DNA from: Pedobacter sp.
GTDB lineage: Bacteria; Bacteroidota; Bacteroidia; Sphingobacteriales; Sphingobacteriaceae
Length of the DNA stretch: 64,000 bases
NCBI GenBank assembly: GCA_031119475.1
Contig: JAVHXV010000002.1
Span: 417,133-481,132, forward strand
Direction of reading: 5' to 3'
Below the pieces are notes generated by a model. That model worked only from the letters and a program-made list of their open reading frames with translations, searched no databases and was not told the origin of the DNA. The translations under genes were made by a program, and so were the position numbers. Shown piece by piece: positions 1 to 8,519 of this stretch (position 1 is its first letter; each line of letters begins with the position of its first letter).

Positions 1-71
1 TTTCGAAACTTTTAATCTTTACATTATTAATAAAATCAATTATACTTGAAGATATTTAGCGAGATACCAAT

Positions 72-650
72 TTGAAGTTTATCAAAAATTCCAACCGATC
101 AAATGAGCCCGATGATGCATCGCTCATTGCCGCCTACCAGCAAAGTGGCGATTTGGAAGTGCTCGGTAAACTTTACAACCGATACATGCACCTGGTTTTT
201 GGGGTATGCTATAATTATTTCAAGGATGAAGAGCTGAGCAAGGACGCCGTGATGCAGATCTTTGAGGAACTGGTAGCCAAGCTGAAACTGCACCAGGTAC
301 AGAACTTTAAAAGCTGGCTCCATGTGCTGTCCAGAAACCATTGCCTCATGGCATTGCGGAAATCCTCAAAAACAACAATTGTTCCGCTCGAAGATAATTT
401 TGTGGAAAATGACGACTTTGTGCATCTGAATATAGATGATACAAAAGAAGCGCAATTGACCGTAATGGAAAAGTGCATGGAAACGCTGCCGGAAGAACAA
501 CGGAAAAGTGTAGATTTGTTCTATTTACAGGAGAAATGCTATAAGGAAGTTGCCGAAATAACCGGATATGACCTGTTAAAAGTGAAGAGTTATATCCAGA
601 ATGGAAAGCGGAACCTAAAAATTTGTATAGAAAAGAACAGTGAGCTATAA
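72..650 (+). CDS. ECF-type RNA polymerase sigma factor
   Basis: A 192-residue sigma-70 family factor of extracytoplasmic-function size, expected to direct core RNA polymerase to a small regulon. Residues about 27-95 look like region 2 (LYNRYMHLVFGVCYNYF, an acidic helix, then FKSWLHVLSRN). Residues about 135-185 look like region 4 with a helix-turn-helix (LPEEQRKSVDLFYLQ, then YKEVAEITG). No ATG precedes region 2, so TTG at 72 is the likely start. It overlaps the next gene by 11 bp. That gene encodes a single-pass membrane protein, so the two are probably co-transcribed as a sigma and anti-sigma pair. The regulon and inducing signal cannot be read from the sequence. Confidence 0.85.
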   Translation: MKFIKNSNRSNEPDDASLIAAYQQSGDLEVLGKLYNRYMHLVFGVCYNYFKDEELSKDAVMQIFEELVAKLKLHQVQNFKSWLHVLSRNHCLMALRKSSKTTIVPLEDNFVENDDFVHLNIDDTKEAQLTVMEKCMETLPEEQRKSVDLFYLQEKCYKEVAEITGYDLLKVKSYIQNGKRNLKICIEKNSEL

Positions 651-1932
651 CGAATGGTTAGATATTGATGTTTTGGAAGATTACCTTGATGGTAAGCTTG
701 ATGCCAAGACTATGCATAAAATCGAACGCATGTCGCTCGAAGACCCCTTCATGGCCGAAGCACTCGCCGGTTTAAGCCAATCGCCGAAAAGAACCTATAC
801 CCTATCCCTGCTTCAAAAGCAGCTGGAGGAAAGGATTGCCAAAAAGCCGATCGCAGAAAAAAGATGGAGGATTACCGCACAACGGCTGAGCATTGCTGCT
901 GCCGCTGCGGTCTTGTTCGTTACCGTGAGTATCTTGTTCTGGATGAAGGGAAACCGTCAGCAGGTCGAACTGGCCAAACATCAAAAAGCCGCAGTTGAAA
1001 CCAGTACACAGGTAGCCACCAACAAACCTATCGTTAAAACAGAAACGCCATCCCAATCTCTAGCAGCACCTCATCAGCGCCTCAATCGGGTGGCGGATCC
1101 GGTTCCAGATAGAGCCGTTACTGCGTCCGCTCCCGCTGACGAAACCATCAGCGCTGCCCCGGTAGCCAGTGCCGCCCCTCCAGCAGCGGCAGCTTTTGTA
1201 CAGGATGAATCAAAACGCAACAAAATAACTGCAGAAGAGCTATCTACTGCCCAAGCAGTTGCCCCACTAAAAAAAGCCGAAAACGTAAGGGAACGTGCCT
1301 TGGCGGGAAAGGCCCCGGGAATTATAATGGAATCAAACCTAAGGCCGAACCAAATACCGACTGTCATCAATGGTAGGGTATTTGCCAAAGTAGATGGACA
1401 GCCCCTTCCAGGCGCCATCGTCAAGGTTCCAGGCACGAATAAAGCCGCTGTTACGGATAGCAAGGGAGAATTTACCCTCTCCGCGGATAGTGCCATCCAG
1501 AGCCTAAGCGTGGGCTATATCGGCTATGCCAGCCAGGAAGTAAAGACAAAAGTTAACCAAGAGGTAAGCATTGCATTGGAGGAAGACAAGACATCCTTGA
1601 AAGAGGTGGTCATGGCAGATGCCAAGAGCAAACCAATAGATCCTGCGCCCGAATATGCCAAATCTTCTGCCTATTTCCCAATTGGTGGTTGGAACAATTA
1701 CCAGGCCTATCTAACCAGCAACAATACAATAGATAAGCAAGCCCCGATTGGAAAAACAGTGGGGCTAAAGTTTGAAGTCAGGCCAAATGGTGCGCCAACA
1801 AAAATCACCATCGTGAAGAGCCTGGGCAAAAAATATGATGAGGCAGCCATCCGCCTGTTAAAAGATGGTCCAAGATGGCTTCCGGTAAACAAAGACAAGA
1901 TCGGGCCGGGATTTTTGGAGGTCCAGTTTTAA
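640..1932 (+). CDS. membrane anti-sigma-like protein with carboxypeptidase-regulatory-like and TonB C-terminal-like domains
   Basis: This 430-residue protein starts at GTG 640, inside the end of the sigma factor gene. Residues 1-82 are cytoplasmic and acidic, with no zinc-binding HxxxCxxC motif. A single membrane span follows at about 83-102 (LSIAAAAAVLFVTVSILFW). A Pro/Ala/Thr-rich periplasmic linker runs to about 235. Residues about 241-315 match a carboxypeptidase-regulatory-like beta-sandwich (INGRVFAKVDGQPLPGAIVKV). The last 90 residues resemble a TonB C-terminal fold (KFEVRPNGAPTKITIVKSLG, then AAIRLLKDGPRW). Coupling to the overlapping sigma gene suggests it holds the sigma factor at the membrane and senses an envelope event. 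The anti-sigma role is inferred from context; the domains are moderately secure. Confidence 0.7.
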   Translation: MSYNEWLDIDVLEDYLDGKLDAKTMHKIERMSLEDPFMAEALAGLSQSPKRTYTLSLLQKQLEERIAKKPIAEKRWRITAQRLSIAAAAAVLFVTVSILFWMKGNRQQVELAKHQKAAVETSTQVATNKPIVKTETPSQSLAAPHQRLNRVADPVPDRAVTASAPADETISAAPVASAAPPAAAAFVQDESKRNKITAEELSTAQAVAPLKKAENVRERALAGKAPGIIMESNLRPNQIPTVINGRVFAKVDGQPLPGAIVKVPGTNKAAVTDSKGEFTLSADSAIQSLSVGYIGYASQEVKTKVNQEVSIALEEDKTSLKEVVMADAKSKPIDPAPEYAKSSAYFPIGGWNNYQAYLTSNNTIDKQAPIGKTVGLKFEVRPNGAPTKITIVKSLGKKYDEAAIRLLKDGPRWLPVNKDKIGPGFLEVQF

Positions 1933-1965
1933 TCGATTAAATCATCCGAGTGTTCTCGTTCAAAG

Positions 1966-2580
1966 ATGTATCAGCCTTCGTATTTTCAAGTTGAGGATTT
2001 TGATCAGGTCCTGTCCTTCATGCATGCACATCCCTTTATTACCTTGATCGGTTTTGATGGCGATTATCCAGTGGCCACACAAGTTCCGGTCCAGATTGAG
2101 CAAAGCGGCAAAGACCTGCTCTTGATTGGCCATGTGATGAAAAAGACCGATCATTGCGCGGCTTTTCTAGCGAATGAAAACGTAATGGCCCTGTTCACAG
2201 GTGCGCATGCCTACATCAGCGCTTCTGTGTATGACAACCCTCAGTCGGCTTCTACCTGGAATTACCGCACTGTTCAGGTGAAGGGGAAGATCAAGATGTT
2301 GGATGAAGCACAGACCCGGAGCGTGATCGAGAATTTGACCAATAGTTACGAAGACCCTTCCAATAGTCCCGCAGCATTTCGCCAACTGGATGAAAGCTAT
2401 ATCCAAAAGCACCTTAAGGCAATTATGGGATTCGCCCTGAAGGTAACTGATCTTAAGGCTATCTTTAAATTAAGCCAGAACCATAGCGCCCACAACAAGA
2501 CGGCGATCATTAACGATTTGGAAAATAGAAATGATCCGTATGCGCAAGAGATTGCGGAGGAGATGAGAAGGGGGGACTGA
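1966..2580 (+). CDS. FMN-binding negative transcriptional regulator (PaiB family)
   Basis: A 204-residue protein of the PaiB/YhbP type flavin-binding split-barrel family. Members bind FMN and have been linked to negative regulation in Bacillus, although enzymatic roles are also possible. The characteristic opening MYQPSYF is followed by a segment on barrel positions 20-75 (HPFITLIGFDGDYPVATQVP, then GHVMKKTDHCAAF). The central part contains TWNYRTVQVKGKI and the end contains IMGFALKVTDLKAIFKLSQN, both typical of the family. It follows the anti-sigma-like gene by 33 bp on the same strand but shows no evident functional link. An octad repeat array begins at the base after its stop codon. Confidence 0.8.
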   Translation: MYQPSYFQVEDFDQVLSFMHAHPFITLIGFDGDYPVATQVPVQIEQSGKDLLLIGHVMKKTDHCAAFLANENVMALFTGAHAYISASVYDNPQSASTWNYRTVQVKGKIKMLDEAQTRSVIENLTNSYEDPSNSPAAFRQLDESYIQKHLKAIMGFALKVTDLKAIFKLSQNHSAHNKTAIINDLENRNDPYAQEIAEEMRRGD

Positions 2581-2771
2581 GTCTAGGAGTCCAGAAGTCC
2601 ATGGGTGGCCTTACTTGAGACCACATTTTGGGAGGATAAGAAAGATTGCTGGGCCATAAAATCCCTTTACTCATTCTATTTCTGGACTTTTGGACTCTTC
2701 GACTCCTGGACTAAAGTATTTCATTACTTCGCTCTTCTAGGTATCAAATTGGACTTCTCGACTCTTGGACT
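2581..2771. repeat. octad repeat arrays in opposite orientations (AGTCC family)
   Basis: The first array starts at 2581, directly after the PaiB stop codon, with GTCC every 8 bases. A second array at 2684-2713 has GAC at 2685, 2693, 2701 and 2709, and a third at 2751-2771 has GAC at 2752, 2760 and 2768. The later arrays are the reverse complement of the first, so the region could fold into a long hairpin. The 76-codon reading frame across this region is produced by the repeat and is not considered a gene. Confidence 0.85.
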
Positions 2772-2810
2772 AAAAAAACAAAAAGGGATCCGCTTTACGC
2801 AAATCCCTCT
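2772..2810 (-). terminator. rho-independent terminator of metK
   Basis: On the minus strand, AGGGAT (2808-2803) pairs with ATCCCT (2789-2784) around a 13-base loop that can itself pair through GCG and CGC. A T-rich run follows. It lies 27 bp beyond the metK stop codon. Confidence 0.7.
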
Positions 2811-2836
2811 TATATGTTTAGCTTTTAACTTTTAGC

Positions 2837-4087
2837 TTACAATGAAAAAGCAGCCTTTACTTTGTCTACGAAATCAAGTTTCTCCCAAGTAAACAATTCG
2901 ACTGTTACAGTTTTATCTTCGCCATTTGGAGACTTAAAGGTTTTAGTCACTGTTTCTGGCTTACGGCCCATGTGGCCATAGGCAGCGGTTTCGCTATAAA
3001 TTGGGTTTCTCAATTTGAGGCGTTGCTCGATAAAATATGGGCGCATGTCAAATAGCTCTTCCACAATGTTTGCGATTTCGCCATCTGTTTTGCCTACTTT
3101 GCCTGTGCCATAGGTATTGATATAGATTCCCATTGGTTTGGCTACGCCGATGGCATAGGAAACCTGAACCAGAATTTCTTCGGCAACACCAGCCGCCACT
3201 AGATTTTTGGCAATGTGACGTGTAGCATAAGCGGCACTTCTATCTACCTTACTTGGATCTTTTCCAGAGAAGGCACCACCACCATGTGCGCCTTTACCGC
3301 CATAGGTATCCACAATAATTTTCCTGCCAGTTAAGCCTGTATCGCCGTGGGGACCGCCGATGACGAACTTTCCGGTTGGGTTAATGTGGTATTCAATTTT
3401 GTCATTGAATAGGTGTGCATATTTTGGATATTTCTTAATGATCCTTGGGATGAGGATATTGACCAGGTCACTTTTAATTTTTTCCAACATCTTGGCTTCT
3501 TCATCAAAATCATCATGTTGGGTCGAAATTACGATGGCATCGATCCTTACCGGTTTGTTGTTGTCATCATATTCAAGGGTAACCTGAGATTTGGCATCAG
3601 GGCGGAGGTAATTGATTTCCTTGCCTTCACGTCTAAGGTCAGCCAGTTCCTGCAACAATTTGTGCGAAAGATCCAAAGCCAGTGGCATGTAATCTTCTGT
3701 TTCGTTGGTTGCATAACCAAACATCATCCCCTGGTCGCCCGCACCTTGCTCTTCTTTTGTACGTCTATCAACTCCTTGGTTAATGTCTTGTGATTGTTCG
3801 TGGATGGCAGATAGGATACCGCATGAATTGGCCTCGAACATGTATTCACTTTTAGTGTAGCCAATTCTTTTGATCACGTCTCTGGCGATCTGTTGTACGT
3901 CCAAATAAGTTTTGGATTTTACTTCCCCTGCCAAAATTACTTGGCCAGTTGTAACTAAAGTCTCACAGGCTACTTTAGATTCGGTGTCGAATGCTAGGAA
4001 ATTGTCAATTAATGCATCTGAAATCTGGTCTGCAATTTTATCTGGATGGCCTTCCGATACAGATTCTGAGGTAAATAAATACGGCAT
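2837..4087 (-). CDS. metK: S-adenosylmethionine synthase
   Basis: Methionine adenosyltransferase, 416 residues. It makes S-adenosylmethionine, phosphate and pyrophosphate from methionine and ATP in the cytoplasm. Family motifs are intact: GHPDK near the N-terminus, [12 protein letters not shown] at about 117-128, [20 protein letters not shown] at about 243-262, and the glycine-rich GGGAFSGKD loop. The start [17 protein letters not shown] is the usual one. The length is slightly above the approximately 385 residues of E. coli MetK, as is common in Bacteroidota. It is convergent with the PaiB gene and ends at a clear terminator. I found no SAM riboswitch in the short upstream region. Confidence 0.97.
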   Translation of the reverse strand: MPYLFTSESVSEGHPDKIADQISDALIDNFLAFDTESKVACETLVTTGQVILAGEVKSKTYLDVQQIARDVIKRIGYTKSEYMFEANSCGILSAIHEQSQDINQGVDRRTKEEQGAGDQGMMFGYATNETEDYMPLALDLSHKLLQELADLRREGKEINYLRPDAKSQVTLEYDDNNKPVRIDAIVISTQHDDFDEEAKMLEKIKSDLVNILIPRIIKKYPKYAHLFNDKIEYHINPTGKFVIGGPHGDTGLTGRKIIVDTYGGKGAHGGGAFSGKDPSKVDRSAAYATRHIAKNLVAAGVAEEILVQVSYAIGVAKPMGIYINTYGTGKVGKTDGEIANIVEELFDMRPYFIEQRLKLRNPIYSETAAYGHMGRKPETVTKTFKSPNGEDKTVTVELFTWEKLDFVDKVKAAFSL

Positions 4088-4305
4088 ATTAAAGCGCTAT
4101 TTTAAGAAAACAATGTAAAATGGCCAACTTGCGCTAAAGCAGTAAAATAAGTGTGATAAAATTAGCACTTTTTTTTACGTGGTTGCAATCAGGCCCATCC
4201 TTAAATGGGCAACGCAAATCAGTCCACTTTGATCATGCAAAATTACTTAATATATTCTCAAAATTCAAAAAATATCAATTATTTTGTGTGTCTTATTTCT
4301 TGAGT

Positions 4306-5181
4306 GTGTCGAAAACCAATATATTATTCATCATTAATCCCATTTCTGGTGGAAAGCGGAAAGTAAAAATTCCGGATCTGATCACGGCACACCTGGACGG
4401 AACCCAATTTCAGCCTACCTGTATTTTTACGGATTATGCCGGACATGCGGCAGAACTGGCTACCGCAGCGACAGATTTTGGGATGGTGGTAGCTGTAGGG
4501 GGCGATGGGACCGTCAATGAAGTGGCCTCCGCCCTGGTTGGAACCCATAAACCTTTGGGAATTATCCCCCTTGGATCGGGCAATGGACTGGCGAGGTTCC
4601 TGAAAATCCCAATGAACACCAAAAGGGCCATCCAACTGCTCAATCACCATCGGCAATTAAGAATGGATGCGGCCAAAATGAACGGGAGGTATTTCTTTAA
4701 CATGGCAGGGATGGGCTTTGATGCGCACATCAGCCTGATCTTTGCGCATAACAAGAGCCGTGGCCTAAAGGGATATGTAGAAATGGGACTGAAAGAAATA
4801 ATCTCCTACAAGCCGCAAACCTATCACATTGAGATAGATGGCGAAAAACTGGATAGGACAGCCTTAGCCATCAGCATTGCCAATTCGGCCCAATATGGAA
4901 ACAATGTGTACATCTCACCAAAGTCATCCATAGATGATGGACTGTTAGACGTCTGCATCGTCAAGAATTTTCCTAAATATAAACTGCCCATTCTGGCCTA
5001 TCAGATGATACGCTCCCTAACCGATCGTTCTGATCTTGTAGAGATTATCCAGGGCAGGTCCATCCAGATCAAAAGAGAAAAAAAGGATGCCGTCCATTTA
5101 GATGGTGAACCTTTTATGATGGGCAACAACATCGATGTTACCATCCTTCCCCTCTCCTTAACCGTTATCGTTAGACCATGA
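4306..5181 (+). CDS. diacylglycerol/sphingosine kinase-type lipid kinase (YegS/DagK family)
   Basis: A 291-residue member of the diacylglycerol kinase catalytic family, expected to phosphorylate a lipid hydroxyl with ATP at the inner membrane face. Motifs in order are INPISGGKRK at the N-terminus, the nucleotide-binding GGDGTVNEVASAL, PLGSGNGLARFLKIP, and FNMAGMGFDAHISL. The C-terminal half has the usual beta-sandwich with HLDGEP near the end. The frame is open upstream to GTG 4153, but those extra 51 residues look unlike the family. GTG 4306 (or TTG 4300) places the first strand correctly and is preferred. The stop overlaps the following SUI1-like gene by 4 bp. The exact lipid substrate is unknown. 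Confidence 0.85.
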   Translation: MSKTNILFIINPISGGKRKVKIPDLITAHLDGTQFQPTCIFTDYAGHAAELATAATDFGMVVAVGGDGTVNEVASALVGTHKPLGIIPLGSGNGLARFLKIPMNTKRAIQLLNHHRQLRMDAAKMNGRYFFNMAGMGFDAHISLIFAHNKSRGLKGYVEMGLKEIISYKPQTYHIEIDGEKLDRTALAISIANSAQYGNNVYISPKSSIDDGLLDVCIVKNFPKYKLPILAYQMIRSLTDRSDLVEIIQGRSIQIKREKKDAVHLDGEPFMMGNNIDVTILPLSLTVIVRP

Positions 5182-5531
5182 GCAAACAAAAGAAAAAAAT
5201 AATAAATGATTTTGGTGGGATCATGTATTCTACCGACCCTACATTCGACTTTCGGGAAGAACCCGAAATCCATGAAGCCTTGCCCAACAACCAGCAGGAT
5301 CTCCGCGTGATGCTTGACCGCAAGAACCGGGGTGGGAAAGCGGTTACCCTGATTACGGGATACCGTGGTACGGCCGAAGAACTAGATGTGCTGGCCAAAA
5401 TGCTGAAGACCAAATGTGGCGTGGGAGGGGCTGCCAAGGATGGAGAAATCCTGATCCAGGGCGACTTTAGGGACAAGGTGTTTTTGCTGCTCCAAAAAGA
5501 AGGCTATAAAGTAAAAAAATCTGGCGGTTAA
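5178..5531 (+). CDS. SUI1/YciH-type translation initiation factor-like protein
   Basis: A 117-residue bacterial relative of eukaryotic eIF1 (SUI1 fold). The conserved core spans about residues 40-113: LRVMLDRKNRGGKAVTLITG, then the CGVGGAAKDGEILIQGD loop that is the family signature, then a final helix. The roughly 40 preceding residues are poorly structured, as in other YciH proteins. Its role in bacteria is unsettled; in vitro the E. coli protein influences fidelity of initiation. Its ATG overlaps the stop of the lipid kinase gene (ATGA), so the two are translationally coupled although their functions appear unrelated. Confidence 0.88.
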   Translation: MSKQKKKIINDFGGIMYSTDPTFDFREEPEIHEALPNNQQDLRVMLDRKNRGGKAVTLITGYRGTAEELDVLAKMLKTKCGVGGAAKDGEILIQGDFRDKVFLLLQKEGYKVKKSGG

Positions 5532-5636
5532 TTGCTCTTATAACTGGTTGATAATTAGATAATTGCTCAATAGTGTATTTGCCACAATAAGTAAAATTTT
5601 TCCGCCAAAATCATATTTTTTGCACTTATATCTGCT

Positions 5637-5644
5637 TAGCTTTG
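5637..5644 (+). promoter_or_regulatory. possible -7 element upstream of pckA
   Basis: TAGCTTTG fits the Bacteroidota -7 consensus TANNTTTG and lies 30 bp before the chosen pckA ATG. The nearest TTTG (5619-5622) is only 14 bp away instead of the usual 18-21, so this assignment is weak. Confidence 0.35.
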
Positions 5645-5674
5645 CGTCCTATTACAACCAAATATATTAGCAGT

Positions 5675-7273
5675 ATGAATGTAAAGCAGTTGGATTTAAG
5701 CTACTTGAATTTAAGTGCCAGCACGGCGAAATATCAGCTAAGCGTGGCCGAACTGGTAGAGGAAGCATTGCGGAATGGTGAAGGTACCCTGGCAGATAGT
5801 GGAGCTTTAGCCATCGATACGGGAAAATTCACTGGCCGCTCCCCAAAAGACCGCTTCATTGTGAACGATGGCAAAACTGCCGATACAGTTTGGTGGGGCG
5901 ATGTGAACTTCAAGTTTGAAGCAGCGCATTTTGACCAGCTCTTTGAGAAAATGACGGCTTATCTTAGCGATAAACAGTTCTATGTCCGCGATTCCTATGC
6001 CTGTGCAGACGACCTTTACAAGACCAGCATTAGAGTGGTCACCGAGTTTGCTTTTCAGAATATTTTTGCCAACCATCTTTTTTTGAGGTACAACGAGGAG
6101 GATTCCCTTCCGGCGCAGCCAGAATGGACGATTATTGCCGTGCCTTCATTTTTGGCCGATCCTGAAAAGGACGGTACACGACAGTCGAATTTTTCAATCC
6201 TCAACTTTAGCAAAAAAATAATCCTGATCGGGGGTACGGCTTATACTGGAGAAATCAAGAAGGGCATATTTTCGGTGCTCAATTTTATCCTTCCGCACGA
6301 ACGGAATACCTTGTCTATGCACTGTTCTGCCAATGTGGGCGAAATGGGAGATACAGCCATCTTTTTTGGACTTTCGGGTACCGGAAAAACGACATTGTCT
6401 GCAGATCCAAAACGTGCCCTGATTGGCGATGATGAGCATGGTTGGGGAGAAAATTCGGTTTTCAATTTTGAGGGCGGATGTTATGCCAAATGCGTAGACC
6501 TTACCGAAGAAAAGGAGCCACAGATCTATAAGGCCATTAAATTTGGTTCTTTGCTGGAAAACACGAATTATTTTCCGGGTACCCGTAGTGTAGATTTTGC
6601 CAATATCGAAAAAACAGAGAATACGCGGGTTGCCTATCCAATACATTACATTGCTGATGCGATGGAACCTTCTGTTGCGCCAGTTCCAAAAAATATCTTT
6701 TTCCTCACGGCCGATGCTTTCGGGGTACTCCCTCCAATTTCTAAATTGACACCTGCACAGGCCATGTTCCATTTCATCTCTGGCTATACGGCAAAGGTTG
6801 CAGGTACGGAAGCCGGTGTGGTCGAGCCCCAGCTTACTTTTTCGGCCTGCTTCGGGAAGGCATTTTTGCCCCTGCATCCCACCAAATATGCCAAGTTGCT
6901 CGGCGAAAAGATGAAAAAATATAACGTAAATGTCTGGTTGGTCAATACCGGCTGGAGCGGCGGTCGGTATGGAACAGGCTCCAGGATGAAGCTGAGCTAC
7001 ACCCGGGCGATGATTACGGCTGCCCTGGACGGGAGCCTGGAACAGGCCACCTTTACGACACATCCGGTCTTTGGCTTGCTCATGCCAGAAAGCTGTGAAG
7101 GGGTGCCCAGCGAAGTGCTGAACCCACGGAACACCTGGGAGAACAAGGAATTATATGATTTAAAAGTAAACGAATTGGCCCAGGCCTTTTTGGCCAATTT
7201 TAGCCAGTTTGAGGCCTTCGCAGATGAGGAAATCAAAAGGGCACTACCCAAAGTTGTAGAAAACGTGGTTTAG
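5675..7273 (+). CDS. pckA: phosphoenolpyruvate carboxykinase (ATP)
   Basis: ATP-dependent PEP carboxykinase, 532 residues from ATG 5675. It decarboxylates and phosphorylates oxaloacetate to phosphoenolpyruvate, the first committed step of gluconeogenesis. Visible motifs are GRSPKDRFIV for oxaloacetate and PEP contacts, the P-loop GLSGTGKTTLS, the kinase-2/metal motif GDDEHGW, the family signature within ENTNYFPGTRS, and NTGWSGGRYG near the C-terminus. An in-frame TTG at 5642 would add 11 residues, but the ATG gives the usual N-terminus (MNVKQLDLSYLNL). The gene is monocistronic and followed by terminator-like hairpins. Confidence 0.97.
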   Translation: MNVKQLDLSYLNLSASTAKYQLSVAELVEEALRNGEGTLADSGALAIDTGKFTGRSPKDRFIVNDGKTADTVWWGDVNFKFEAAHFDQLFEKMTAYLSDKQFYVRDSYACADDLYKTSIRVVTEFAFQNIFANHLFLRYNEEDSLPAQPEWTIIAVPSFLADPEKDGTRQSNFSILNFSKKIILIGGTAYTGEIKKGIFSVLNFILPHERNTLSMHCSANVGEMGDTAIFFGLSGTGKTTLSADPKRALIGDDEHGWGENSVFNFEGGCYAKCVDLTEEKEPQIYKAIKFGSLLENTNYFPGTRSVDFANIEKTENTRVAYPIHYIADAMEPSVAPVPKNIFFLTADAFGVLPPISKLTPAQAMFHFISGYTAKVAGTEAGVVEPQLTFSACFGKAFLPLHPTKYAKLLGEKMKKYNVNVWLVNTGWSGGRYGTGSRMKLSYTRAMITAALDGSLEQATFTTHPVFGLLMPESCEGVPSEVLNPRNTWENKELYDLKVNELAQAFLANFSQFEAFADEEIKRALPKVVENVV

Positions 7274-7327
7274 TCCACTTTTTTTGCATAAAATTTGTTT
7301 TTCTTTATTTTTTTAGTTTTAATTGTG

Positions 7328-7358
7328 AAAGATTGTCTAAACAAAGGCAATCTTTTTT
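7328..7358 (+). terminator. terminator after pckA
   Basis: AAAGATTG (7328-7335) pairs with CAATCTTT (7348-7355) over a 12-base loop, and T residues follow. A smaller hairpin, GTGG-TTTAGT-CCAC followed by seven T residues, overlaps the pckA stop codon at about 7265-7286 and may act first. Confidence 0.6.
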
Positions 7359-7417
7359 AGTTATACACCCTGCCGGAAAGCCAACGTAACATATTTACTA
7401 AGGAAACCTAAATTTAA

Positions 7418-7447
7418 TTTGTAATTTAAAATCAATTTATAAATTTG
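7418..7447 (+). promoter_or_regulatory. Bacteroidota-type promoter of the exbB-tonB cluster
   Basis: TTTG (7418-7421), an 18-base spacer, then TAAATTTG (7440-7447) match the -33/-7 consensus TTTG-N19-21-TANNTTTG within one base of spacing. This would give a leader of about 100 bases before the exbB ATG at 7555. Confidence 0.5.
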
Positions 7448-7554
7448 TTAACGCAACATTTAGTTATACGAAACGTTGTGTGTATTACTATAATTATTTT
7501 AACTAATTTTATCTAAAGATTAAAAACAAGTACTAAAACTAAAAAACTAAAAAA

Positions 7555-8436
7555 ATGGCAAACGCACCAAAACCAACAACAGTTAAGAAAGAGAGCTCAA
7601 GCGCATCTAATTTATTTGCAACTCTTGTTATCCCTATTTGTATCATTATCGGGATCACGCTTTTCATATTTGTATTAGGTAAACCATCAAACTTCAATAT
7701 CCCTGAAGATGTTGCTAAAGCAAATAGTGCAGTATCATTAGCATTTTATGATGGCGATACACACGCTTATCTACCACATCCAGGAAACTATGGCGGTATG
7801 GCGTACAAAGGCGGATTTATCGTGCCTATCCTAATCGGGATGCTTTTGATGGTATTCACGTTCTCGATCGAGCGCTTAATTGTAATCGGTAAAGCAACAG
7901 GAAAAGGAAGTCTAGATGTTTTTGTGAAAAAAATCCAGTCGTTGTTAAGCTCAGGAAACATTGCTGCTGCTGCTGCCGAGTGCGATAAACAAGAAGGATC
8001 TGTAGCGAACGTAATTAAATCAGGATTGAAAAAATATGGTGAAGTTGAAGCTGATACCAACCTTGACGTTGAGCAATCTGTTGTAGCGATCCAAAAAGAT
8101 ATCGAAGAGGCCACTTCATTGGAAATGCCAATGTTGGAGCAGAACTTAACAATCATTGCTACGTTGGTATCGGTTGGTACATTGATGGGTCTATTGGGTA
8201 CGGTAACAGGTATGATCAAGGCCTTCGGTGGTTTGGCCAACTCTGGCGCACCAGATCAAGCTGCATTGGCAACTGGTATCTCTGAAGCGTTGATCAACAC
8301 GGCAACAGGTATCAGTACCTCTACCTTGGCGATCATTATGTACAACATCTTGACCTCTAAAATCGATAAATTGACCTACGCTATCGATGAAGCTGGTTTC
8401 AGCATCGTTCAAACATACGCTAGCACGCATAAATAA
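7555..8436 (+). CDS. exbB: MotA/TolQ/ExbB proton channel family protein
   Basis: Inner-membrane proton channel subunit, 293 residues, that with ExbD uses the proton gradient to energise TonB. Membrane spans are at about 20-45 (TLVIPICIIIGITLFIFVL), 82-105 (VPILIGMLLMVFTFSIERL), about 200-225 and about 240-265. The diagnostic segment is EMPMLEQNLTIIATLVSVG followed by TLMGLLGTVTGMIKAF and SEALINTATGISTSTLAI. A serine/lysine-rich N-terminal extension precedes the first span, which is longer than in E. coli ExbB but common in Bacteroidota. It is the first gene of a co-directional cluster with two exbD genes and tonB. Confidence 0.93.
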   Translation: MANAPKPTTVKKESSSASNLFATLVIPICIIIGITLFIFVLGKPSNFNIPEDVAKANSAVSLAFYDGDTHAYLPHPGNYGGMAYKGGFIVPILIGMLLMVFTFSIERLIVIGKATGKGSLDVFVKKIQSLLSSGNIAAAAAECDKQEGSVANVIKSGLKKYGEVEADTNLDVEQSVVAIQKDIEEATSLEMPMLEQNLTIIATLVSVGTLMGLLGTVTGMIKAFGGLANSGAPDQAALATGISEALINTATGISTSTLAIIMYNILTSKIDKLTYAIDEAGFSIVQTYASTHK

Positions 8437-8519
8437 GAATTATTTTAATTTTTTTTACCGGCTTTATGGAAAACCGGAAAATCTAACATCATTAATTAAA
8501 ATATTATAATTTTTATATT

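Noticed and set aside
1074..1496. 140-codon antisense frame over the anti-sigma-like gene
   Set aside because: Ala/Ser-rich product arising from the Pro/Ala linker codons on the other strand.
2605..2835. 76-codon plus-strand reading frame after the PaiB gene
   Set aside because: It is composed of octad repeats and the metK terminator, and has no family resemblance.
4088..4152. SAM riboswitch before metK
   Set aside because: The leader is short and I could not form the expected stems or conserved core.
4153..4305. N-terminal extension of the lipid kinase
   Set aside because: The 51 residues precede the normal first strand and show no family resemblance.
5532..5575. Possible degenerate octad array after the SUI1-like gene
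   Set aside because: Units such as GTTGATAA and TTAGATAA are suggestive, but too few match to call it.
6194..7063. 289-codon reading frame antisense to pckA
   Set aside because: It is the opposite-strand image of a strongly conserved enzyme gene, with a composition unlike a real protein.
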